NCBI GenBank assembly: GCA_025350885.1
Contig: JANXXA010000358.1
Span: 1-5,746 of the forward strand
Direction of reading: 5' to 3'
DNA: 5,746 nt
From: Phenylobacterium sp.
GTDB taxonomy: Bacteria; Pseudomonadota; Alphaproteobacteria; Caulobacterales; Caulobacteraceae
Within the stretch, counting starts at the first letter, position 1, and every line of letters begins with the position of its first letter. Below are positions 1 through 5,746 of this stretch, in pieces. The translations under genes and the position numbers were made by a program. The notes beneath the pieces are model-generated. The model was not told where the DNA came from and ran no database searches. It saw nothing but the letters and a program-made list of their open reading frames with translations.

Positions 1-2
1 GG

Positions 3-266
3 TCAATCGATTTGGAAGGTTTCAATCGTTCTCGTCTTCGCCGGGCTCGTACAGCTGCACGGGTTGGGCCGGCATGATGTGGAGATGGCGTGCTTATAGA
101 CCAGCTGCGATTGCCCGTCGCGGCGCAGTAGCACGCAGAAATTGTCGAACCAGCTGACCACGCCTTGCAGCTTGACGCCATTCACGAGGAAGATGGTCAG
201 CGGGGTCTTCGACTTGCGCACGCTGTTCAGGAACGTGTCCTGCAGGTTTTGCTTCTTCTCACTCAT
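3..266 (-). CDS. hfq: RNA chaperone Hfq, with an apparent 1-nt deletion changing the C-terminal part
   Basis: Hfq forms a hexameric Sm-like ring that pairs small RNAs with mRNAs. Residues 1-63 are a standard alphaproteobacterial Hfq: N-terminal [18 protein letters not shown], Sm1 region with [10 protein letters not shown] and FDNFCVLL, and the start of Sm2 with [10 protein letters not shown]. After residue 63 the open frame departs from the family: the expected hydrophobic pair plus proline is replaced by an unrelated, cysteine-containing 24-residue tail ending at position 3, giving 87 aa. Adding one base near position 79 (ACATCATG to ACCATCATG on the coding strand) restores [18 protein letters not shown] and a stop at 22-24, giving 81 aa, the normal length. 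So the true gene is probably 22-266, either with a sequence error or a real frameshift mutation. I chose the start at 266 because MSEKKQN is the family N-terminus; an in-frame ATG at 314 would add 16 unconserved residues. Identity is very sure; integrity of the 3' end is not. Confidence 0.9.
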   Translation of the reverse strand: MSEKKQNLQDTFLNSVRKSKTPLTIFLVNGVKLQGVVSWFDNFCVLLRRDGQSQLVYKHAISTSCRPNPCSCTSPAKTRTIETFQID

Positions 267-292
267 GGCTTTTTTGGCTCTTTTTGGTTTTC
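267..292 (-). promoter_or_regulatory. A-rich hfq leader with weak Shine-Dalgarno; possible Hfq self-binding site
   Basis: Immediately before the hfq ATG, the coding strand is strikingly A-rich for this GC-rich locus, with runs of five and six A separated by GAGCC. The only Shine-Dalgarno-like element is AAGAG at 278-282, 11 nt from the ATG, which is weak and rather distant. The tract contains several A-R-N triplets (AAA AAG AGC in a row, then AAA AAA), the type of sequence bound by the distal face of Hfq in well-studied bacteria. A role in autoregulation is inference only; the composition is directly visible. Confidence 0.35.
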
Positions 293-368
293 GGACGGCC
301 AACGCGCCGCCCACACACGAATGTCAGCTAGACCGGGATTTGCGATGGGCGCAACCGCGCGCGGTGGC
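267..368 (-). other. Intergenic gap between the aminotransferase gene and hfq
   Basis: This 102-nt gap separates the aminotransferase stop codon from the hfq start. Just after the stop lies a GC-only dyad, ACCGCGCGCGGT at 354-365, extendable by GC pairs at 351-352/367-368 across one mismatch. It has no T-run after it on the coding strand, so it is not a convincing intrinsic terminator. I found no strong sigma-70-type or -24/-12 promoter, though the gap is large enough for hfq to have its own. The hfq-proximal end is the A-rich leader listed separately. Confidence 0.5.
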
Positions 369-1232
369 TCAGATCGCGGTGGCCCTGGCCTGCTCAATAT
401 AGAGACGCCGCAACTTCGTCGCCACCGGTCCGGGTCGGCCATCGCCCACGGGCTTGCCGTCGACAGCCACCACGGGCAGCACCAGCGTCCCGGCGCCGGT
501 GATGAACGCCTCCCGCGCGGCGGTGGCTTCGGCGGGGGTGAAGGGGCGCTCGTCGAGGTCTAGCCCCTCGCGCCGGATCACCTCGATCAGGCTGGTGCGG
601 GTGACGCCGCGCAGGATGTTGGCGTTGGTGTCGCGGGTGCGCAGCCGCCCTTCGCCATCGACGATCCAGGCGTTGGAAGAGGCGCCCTCGGTGACCAGGC
701 CCAGATCATCGACGAACCAGGCCTCGGCCGCGCCCGCCTCGCGGGCCTTCTGCTTGGCCAACGCGTTGGCGAGCAGGCCCACGGTCTTGATGTCGCAGCG
801 GCCCCAGCGGTTTTCCGGCGTAGTGACGACTCCCACGCCCTTGGCGGCGCGGGCCTCGGAAGCCACGCGATCAACGGCGCTGACGGTCATGACCACAGCC
901 GGGCGCACCGGCGTCGCCGGAAAGGCGTGGTCCCGCCTGGCGACGCCCCGGCTGACCTGCAGATAGATCAGGCCCTCGACGACTCGGTTGCGGCGCACCG
1001 TCTCCTTCAGCAGCAGGGTCAGCGCCGCGCGGCTCATCGGCATGGCGATCCGCAGTTCGCCCAGGGATCGTTCCAGGCGGGCGAAATGGCCCTGAGCATC
1101 GGCTAGCCGGCCGCCAAAGAGCGCCCAGACCTCATAGACCGCATCCGCCAGCTGGTAGCCCCGGTCTTCGATATGCACCACCGCCTGGCCGTGCGGCACG
1201 AACCGGCCGTTGACATAGGCGATGCGCCCCAT
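369..1232 (-). CDS. dat: D-amino-acid aminotransferase (class IV, PLP-dependent)
   Basis: This 287-residue protein is predicted to move the amino group between D-amino acids (typically D-alanine) and 2-oxo acids such as 2-oxoglutarate in the cytosol, using pyridoxal phosphate. It has the class IV fold-type layout: N-terminal YVNGRFVPHG and EDRGYQLADAVYEV (Tyr33), the PLP lysine in RCDIKTVGLLANALAKQKA (Lys149), LVTEGASSN with the pyridine-nitrogen glutamate (Glu182), and NILRGVTR (207-212) plus FITGAGT (243-249) in the phosphate/substrate regions. The RRDH segment (99-102) matches the Arg-x-His carboxylate-binding motif of Bacillus D-amino-acid aminotransferase, which favours this over branched-chain aminotransferase or aminodeoxychorismate lyase. 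Length is normal for the family. The ATG shares its A with the ntrX TGA stop (TGATG) and has an AGAGG ribosome-binding site 7 nt upstream, so it is very likely translationally coupled to ntrX. Exact substrate is inferred. Confidence 0.9.
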   Translation of the reverse strand: MGRIAYVNGRFVPHGQAVVHIEDRGYQLADAVYEVWALFGGRLADAQGHFARLERSLGELRIAMPMSRAALTLLLKETVRRNRVVEGLIYLQVSRGVARRDHAFPATPVRPAVVMTVSAVDRVASEARAAKGVGVVTTPENRWGRCDIKTVGLLANALAKQKAREAGAAEAWFVDDLGLVTEGASSNAWIVDGEGRLRTRDTNANILRGVTRTSLIEVIRREGLDLDERPFTPAEATAAREAFITGAGTLVLPVVAVDGKPVGDGRPGPVATKLRRLYIEQARATAI

Positions 1233-2623
1233 CAGCCGACCTCTTCCTCGACCGCGCGCGCGCTGGACAGGCCGAGCGACTTGAGTTTGCGGTGCAGGGC
1301 GGAGCGTTCCATGCCGATGAAGGCGGCGGTGCGCGAGATATTGCCGGAAAAGCGCAGCATCTGGGCATTCAGGTACTCGCGCTCGAAGACCTCGCGGGCT
1401 TCGCGCAACGGCAGCGCGATCATCCGCTCGGCGCCCAGGCTGATGGCCTGGTCGGTGACCATGGCCTCGGCCGGCAGCATGTTGGCGGTGATCGGATCGC
1501 TCGCCAGGCCGGATGCCAGGATCAGCATGCGTTCCACGTTGTTGCGCAGCTGGCGCAGGTTCCCCGGCCAGGCGCGGACCTGCAGGGTCGCCAGGGCGTC
1601 GTCGGCCAGGCTGCGGCGCGGCATGCCGGTGGCGGTGCTGATCCGATCGATGAAATAGTCCACCAGTTCGGGGATGTCTTCGCGCCGTTCCGACAGCCCC
1701 GGCACATTCACCGGCACCACGTTCAGGCGGTGGAAGAGGTCCTCGCGGAACCGGCCCGCGGCGATCTCCTCGCGCAGGTCACGCGACGTCGAGGAGACCA
1801 CGCGCACGTCCACGTGGACATCGGAGTCGCCGCCGACCCGACGGAAGCTCTGATCGACCAGCACGCGCAGGATGCGCCCCTGGGTCTCCCGCGGCATATC
1901 GGCCACTTCGTCGAGATAGAGAGTGCCGGCGTGGGCGCGCTCGAAAACGCCGATCTTGGCGGTGCGGCCGTCATCGCCCTCCTGGCCGAACAGCTCGACG
2001 TCGATCCGCTCAGGGGTCATACCGGCGGCGCTGATCGGCACGAACTCATTACGGGTGCGGGCGGAGGCGGCATGGATCAGCCGCGCCACGGTCTCCTTGC
2101 CGGACCCCGGCGGGCCGGAAATCAGCACCCGGCTGTTGGCGCCGGCCAACTTGGCGATCATCTGGCGAAGCTGCTGGGCGGCCATGGATCGGCCGGTAAC
2201 CCCCTCGGGCGTGATCGCCTGGGTGCGCAGACGGCGGTTCTCGCGGCGCAGGTTGGCGGCCTCCAGCGCGCGCTCAACCACCAGCAGCAGCCGGTCGGAC
2301 TTGAACGGCTTTTCCAGGAACTCATACGCGCCGCGTTTGATGGCGCTGACGGCGGTCTCGATATTGCCGTGGCCGGAGATCATGATCACCGGGAGGTCGG
2401 CGTCGAGGCCCTTGATCATGTCCAGCAATTCGAGGCCGTCCAGGCCGCCGCCGGCCATCCAGATGTCGAGGATCAGCAGCGCTGGCTTGCGCGCCCGGAG
2501 CGCGGCCAGGGCCGATTCCGAGTCCGTCGCCGTACGCACGGCATAGCCCTCGTCGGAGAGGATCCCGGCCACCAGGTCGCGGATGTCGGCCTCGTCATCG
2601 ACCACCAGTACGTCAGACGCCAT
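1232..2623 (-). CDS. ntrX: Response regulator NtrX (NtrC-family, AAA+), lacking the GAFTGA loop
   Basis: NtrX is the response regulator phosphorylated by the NtrY kinase. From the Met at 2623 (463 aa): receiver domain about 1-120 with acidic pair Asp9/Asp10, phospho-acceptor Asp53 in LLILDIW and switch Lys105 in LEKPF; AAA+ domain about 142-375 with Walker A GPPGSGKE (170-177), Walker B GTLYLDEVADMP (233-244), arginine-finger region FREDLFHRLNV and sensor II AWPGNLRQL; C-terminal Fis-type helix-turn-helix about 413-452 (GNISRTAAFIGMERSALHRKL). The sigma-54-contact loop after ELFGQE reads GDDGRTAKIGVFER and has no GAFTGA, so classical sigma-54 activation is unlikely; control through other polymerase forms or repression is inferred. 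I chose 2623 because an AAGGA sits 7 nt before it; an ATG at 2638 would add MKDQL, overlap ntrY by 4 nt and has no good ribosome-binding site. Length and order are normal. Confidence 0.95.
   Translation of the reverse strand: MASDVLVVDDEADIRDLVAGILSDEGYAVRTATDSESALAALRARKPALLILDIWMAGGGLDGLELLDMIKGLDADLPVIMISGHGNIETAVSAIKRGAYEFLEKPFKSDRLLLVVERALEAANLRRENRRLRTQAITPEGVTGRSMAAQQLRQMIAKLAGANSRVLISGPPGSGKETVARLIHAASARTRNEFVPISAAGMTPERIDVELFGQEGDDGRTAKIGVFERAHAGTLYLDEVADMPRETQGRILRVLVDQSFRRVGGDSDVHVDVRVVSSTSRDLREEIAAGRFREDLFHRLNVVPVNVPGLSERREDIPELVDYFIDRISTATGMPRRSLADDALATLQVRAWPGNLRQLRNNVERMLILASGLASDPITANMLPAEAMVTDQAISLGAERMIALPLREAREVFEREYLNAQMLRFSGNISRTAAFIGMERSALHRKLKSLGLSSARAVEEEVG
1240..1246 (-). 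promoter_or_regulatory. Ribosome-binding site of the aminotransferase gene, inside the 3' end of ntrX
   Basis: GAAGAGG on the coding strand lies 7 nt before the ATG whose A is at 1232. It sits within the last codons of ntrX (the glutamate-rich VEEEVG terminus), so ribosomes finishing ntrX can reinitiate at the TGATG junction. This fixes the aminotransferase start. Confidence 0.7.
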
Positions 2624-2630
2624 CAGCTGG

Positions 2631-2635
2631 TCCTT
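2631..2635 (-). promoter_or_regulatory. Ribosome-binding site of ntrX, overlapping the ntrY stop codon
   Basis: AAGGA on the coding strand is spaced 7 nt (CCAGCTG) from the ATG at 2623. Its first A is the last base of the ntrY TGA stop (2635-2637). This favours the 463-residue NtrX start over the one at 2638 and implies ntrY-ntrX translational coupling. Confidence 0.7.
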
Positions 2636-4887
2636 CATGCCGTCACGGATCGGGAAACCGGCGCGGAACGGGCGCGCGCCGAAGCGGGAAGTCGCAGGAT
2701 AGCGAGCGCCCCCGAGCCCTCGCGGGCATCGGTGAGCACCAGCTCTCCGCCGTGATCTTCGAGAATGCGTTTGACGATGGCCAGGCCAAGGCCCGTGCCC
2801 TTTTCGCGGGTGGTCACATAGGGTTCGGTCAAGCGGTCGCGATCCTTGGCGGGCAGGCCTATGCCATTGTCCTCGACCTCGAAGGCGACGCCGGTTTCGT
2901 CGGACACCAGCTGCGCGCGGATATGACCCCTGACCGTCGGCGGCCGCCGCCCGGCCACCGCCTCGGCGGCGTTCTTCAGCACATTGGTCAGCGCCTGGCC
3001 CAGCATCCCGCCATCGGCCACCAGGCGTATGTCGGGCGTCGGTTCCACGAGTTCGACGTCGATGTCGGGACTGGCCACCCGCTGGGCGAACAGCGCCGCG
3101 CGGAGCAGTTCGGCGGCGTCTTGCTCGGTGAACCTGGGCGCCGGCATCCGGGCGAAGGCGGAGAATTCATCAACCATCCGCCCGATGTCGCCAACCTGGC
3201 GCACGATGGTGTCGGTGCAGCGGTCAAAGGTCTCCAGCTCGTGCGGGGCGATGTCCTTGCGATACTTACGGCGCAGCCGCTCGGCGGAGAGCTGGATCGG
3301 GGTCAGCGGGTTCTTGATCTCGTGGGCGATCCGGCGGGCGACGTCGCGCCAGGCGGCGTTGCGCTGCGCCGTCACCAGACGGGTGATGTCGTCAAAGGTC
3401 AGCACCAGCCCGTCCTCGATACGGCTGGCGCGCACCCGAAGGCGCAGGGTCTCGCGGCCGCGGACCACATCGATCTCCTCCTCGACCTCGCCGCCGCGGG
3501 CGGCCTGGGCGGCGATGGCGGCGATCTCGGGGGCTACCTCGGCGAGCTTGCGGCCCCGGCCGTGACGATCCTTCAGGCCCAGCAACAGCTCGGCCTGGCG
3601 GTTGGCCGCGGAGATCCGACCCTTGGCGTCAAGGCCGATGACCCCGGCGCTGACTTCGGCCAGGACTGTCTCGATGAACTGGCGACGTCGTTCGGCCTCT
3701 TCTCGCGCCGTCCGCAAAGCCGCCTGCTGGGCCTGCAGGTCGTCAGTCATGCTGTTGAAGGCCCGCGACAGGACAGCGATCTCTTCGGGGTCGTTTTCGG
3801 CGTCGACCCGGGCGCTGAGATCGCCGCCGGCCACCCGGCCCGCCGCGACGACCAGGCGCGCCACCGGCCCGGAGATCGCGTTGGCCGCGCCCAGCCCCAG
3901 CCAGACCGCCCCCACCAGCACCAGCAGCGCGGTCTCGGCGTAGCTGAGGGCGAAGATGGTCTGGATGCGCTGGCGGTTCTGCGCGGCGTCGCGATAGGCC
4001 ACCAGGCTGGCCTCGGCCTCAAGCAGGTGGCTGACGATCCCCTTCTCCACCGGCCGGACCACGTAGAGATAGGCGTCCGGATAGGCGCGCAATCGATAGA
4101 CCGAGCGCATCACGTCGCCGCAGGTGCGGTTGCAGAGCCAGATGTCGCCCTCATCGGCGGCCTTGAAGCTGGAGGCTGGAGGCAGCACCAGCGCCGGGGC
4201 CGCGACAGCTTCGGCGCGCGCCAGGATGCGGCCCTCGCGGTCGATCAGATAGGCGGCAGGAAAGGCGTGATAGGAGGCCAGATTGGCCAGGAAATGGCTG
4301 AAGGTGATCGGGCTGGCGGCGAGCGCCGGCGCCGCACGGTTCAGATCACCGCCCATCAGCGTCACGTGATCCTGGATGTAGCGGCTCTGGTCCTCGACGT
4401 AGGATCGCGCCACCGCAGCGGAGTTTTCGACCACGGTCTGCACGCGCTCGCTGAACCAGTTCTCAACGCCGCGGCTGACCAGCACGCCGTAGAACAGCGC
4501 CACCACCACGGCCGGGGCAACGGCGGCCAGCGCGAACAGGGTGACGAACCGAAGCTGCAGGCGCGCACCCGGATCGCGGTCGCGGGCCTCGAGCAGCCGA
4601 CCGAACCTGAGCGCGACGATCAGGGTCAGCGCCAGGATCAGAATGAGGTTGAAGCCGAGCACCGTCAGGATCGGCTGGCTCGCCGGACCCAGCGGGCCGG
4701 TGGTCGGCGGCGACGCCGCCAGCAGAATGGCGATGCCGGTCAGCGCCGCGGCGAGCGCGTAACCGATCCCCAGCACCTCACGCGACTGCATCGCCTGCCA
4801 GGCGCGGGCCCAGAGGCGGAGCCAGACGCGGACCATGACGCGTACCGCGCCAGCGCCGACCATCCGATTTGCAACACCCGTGGCCAT
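2635..4887 (-). CDS. ntrY: Nitrogen-regulation sensor histidine kinase NtrY
   Basis: This 750-residue inner-membrane histidine kinase is the cognate partner of NtrX. Hydrophobic segments lie at about 38-58, 73-95 and 113-137, then an extracytoplasmic sensor region of about 175 residues, a fourth membrane segment at about 313-336, a HAMP linker about 335-388, a short coiled coil, and a PAS domain about 405-500. The dimerisation/phosphotransfer helix has ARRIAHEIKNPLTP with His522. The ATP-binding domain shows the N box NVLKNAAEAV (635-644), G1 EDNGIGLP (672-679) and G2 EKGTGLGLAIV (695-705), so it looks catalytically complete. The sensor region has a CNRTC cysteine pair (252-256). NtrY proteins elsewhere have been linked to nitrogen and redox/oxygen signals; the ligand here is unknown. 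The start is uncertain: no Shine-Dalgarno precedes the ATG at 4887, and in-frame ATGs at 4863 and 4836 also precede the first membrane segment. A nearly leaderless transcript would explain 4887. Confidence 0.95.
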   Translation of the reverse strand: MATGVANRMVGAGAVRVMVRVWLRLWARAWQAMQSREVLGIGYALAAALTGIAILLAASPPTTGPLGPASQPILTVLGFNLILILALTLIVALRFGRLLEARDRDPGARLQLRFVTLFALAAVAPAVVVALFYGVLVSRGVENWFSERVQTVVENSAAVARSYVEDQSRYIQDHVTLMGGDLNRAAPALAASPITFSHFLANLASYHAFPAAYLIDREGRILARAEAVAAPALVLPPASSFKAADEGDIWLCNRTCGDVMRSVYRLRAYPDAYLYVVRPVEKGIVSHLLEAEASLVAYRDAAQNRQRIQTIFALSYAETALLVLVGAVWLGLGAANAISGPVARLVVAAGRVAGGDLSARVDAENDPEEIAVLSRAFNSMTDDLQAQQAALRTAREEAERRRQFIETVLAEVSAGVIGLDAKGRISAANRQAELLLGLKDRHGRGRKLAEVAPEIAAIAAQAARGGEVEEEIDVVRGRETLRLRVRASRIEDGLVLTFDDITRLVTAQRNAAWRDVARRIAHEIKNPLTPIQLSAERLRRKYRKDIAPHELETFDRCTDTIVRQVGDIGRMVDEFSAFARMPAPRFTEQDAAELLRAALFAQRVASPDIDVELVEPTPDIRLVADGGMLGQALTNVLKNAAEAVAGRRPPTVRGHIRAQLVSDETGVAFEVEDNGIGLPAKDRDRLTEPYVTTREKGTGLGLAIVKRILEDHGGELVLTDAREGSGALAILRLPASARARSAPVSRSVTA

Positions 4888-4897
4888 TGCGCGGGGA

Positions 4898-4924
4898 GAC
4901 TAAGCGAGCGTGCCCCAAACGCAA
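4898..4924 (-). promoter_or_regulatory. Candidate promoter for ntrY
   Basis: On the coding strand, TTGCGT (4919-4924) and GCTTAGTC (4898-4905) are separated by 13 nt. This resembles the Caulobacter housekeeping pattern TTGACGS-N10-14-GCTANAWC, with mismatches in both boxes. Transcription would start around 4890-4892, only a few bases before the ntrY ATG at 4887, which matches the absence of a Shine-Dalgarno sequence there. The -35-like box overlaps one arm of the dyad at 4921-4936. This is a pattern match only. Confidence 0.3.
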
Positions 4925-4936
4925 CAGTCTTGTTGC
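4921..4936. promoter_or_regulatory. Perfect dyad GCAACA-N4-TGTTGC, candidate operator in the ntrC-ntrY gap
   Basis: A 6-bp perfect inverted repeat with a 4-bp centre sits in the 71-nt noncoding gap after ntrC. It has the two-fold symmetry expected for a dimeric Fis-type regulator such as NtrX or NtrC, and it overlaps the -35-like box of the candidate ntrY promoter. It also contains CAA-N5-TTG, a pattern I recall being proposed for NtrX sites in other alphaproteobacteria. A further GCAACA half-site lies exactly 50 bp away, at 4871-4876, inside the ntrY start region. As RNA it could fold into a 6-bp hairpin, but no T-run follows, so an intrinsic terminator is unlikely. Confidence 0.4.
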
Positions 4937-4958
4937 ACCGAAGCGTCAGGGTCGGGCG

Positions 4959-5746
<788 letters not shown>

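Noticed and set aside
72..95. Programmed ribosomal frameshifting in hfq
   Set aside because: There is no slippery heptamer or following stem-loop around ATCTCCACATCATG, and Hfq genes are not known to use frameshifting. A single-base error or mutation is simpler.
267..314. A 16-residue N-terminal extension of Hfq from an ATG at 314
   Set aside because: The extension is basic and unlike Hfq N-termini; MSEKKQN at 266 matches the family start.
267..368. A sigma-54 (-24/-12) promoter for hfq
   Set aside because: I found no GG-N10-GC arrangement with the flanking TGGCAC/TTGC context in the gap.
1292..2755. A 487-codon open frame on the plus strand opposite ntrX
   Set aside because: It has the same shadow composition (His, Gln, Gly, Ala and Asp rich) and no domain. 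Its end overlaps the start of the longer antisense frame by 4 nt, which looked operon-like but follows from the ATGA-rich junction and GC bias.
4921..4936. The dyad as an intrinsic terminator of ntrC
   Set aside because: The stem is only 6 bp with three A-T pairs, and the coding strand continues with GTTTGGGG instead of a T-run.

Overview
The window is a GC-rich stretch with every gene on the minus strand. Read 5'->3' on that strand, it carries ntrC (3' part only), ntrY, ntrX, a D-amino-acid aminotransferase gene and hfq. This is the alphaproteobacterial ntr locus leading into hfq. The aminotransferase gene between ntrX and hfq, the Hfq sequence and the unusual NtrC together suggest Caulobacteraceae (Caulobacter or Phenylobacterium-like). 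The family assignment is an inference from protein content, not a database match.

Layout from right to left: NtrC enters at 5746 as its last 261 residues and stops at 4959. A 71-nt gap follows, with a perfect GCAACA-N4-TGTTGC dyad and a promoter-like pair ending just before the ntrY start. NtrY (2635-4887) is a full-length membrane histidine kinase. NtrX (1232-2623, or from 2638) follows, with its Shine-Dalgarno sequence overlapping the ntrY stop. The aminotransferase (369-1232) starts on the last base of the ntrX stop codon. A 102-nt gap with an A-rich leader then precedes hfq (3-266).

How the genes fit together: NtrY and NtrX form a sensor kinase/response regulator pair. NtrC is the regulator of the neighbouring NtrB/NtrC pair (ntrB would lie upstream, outside the window). 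The aminotransferase is probably cotranslated with ntrX and interconverts D-amino acids and 2-oxo acids, a plausible link to peptidoglycan precursors and amino-nitrogen balance. Hfq is the sRNA chaperone.

The most notable points are these. (1) Both AAA+ response regulators lack the sigma-54-contacting GAFTGA loop, and NtrC has a clearly shortened loop. (2) hfq carries an apparent 1-nt deletion near position 79 that replaces the end of the Sm core and the C-terminus; adding one base restores a normal 81-residue Hfq. (3) The ntrC-ntrY gap has a dyad overlapping a candidate promoter for a nearly leaderless ntrY transcript. (4) The NtrY extracytoplasmic domain has a CX3C cysteine pair. No new multi-gene system is evident. 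The locus is a known type with unusual details.
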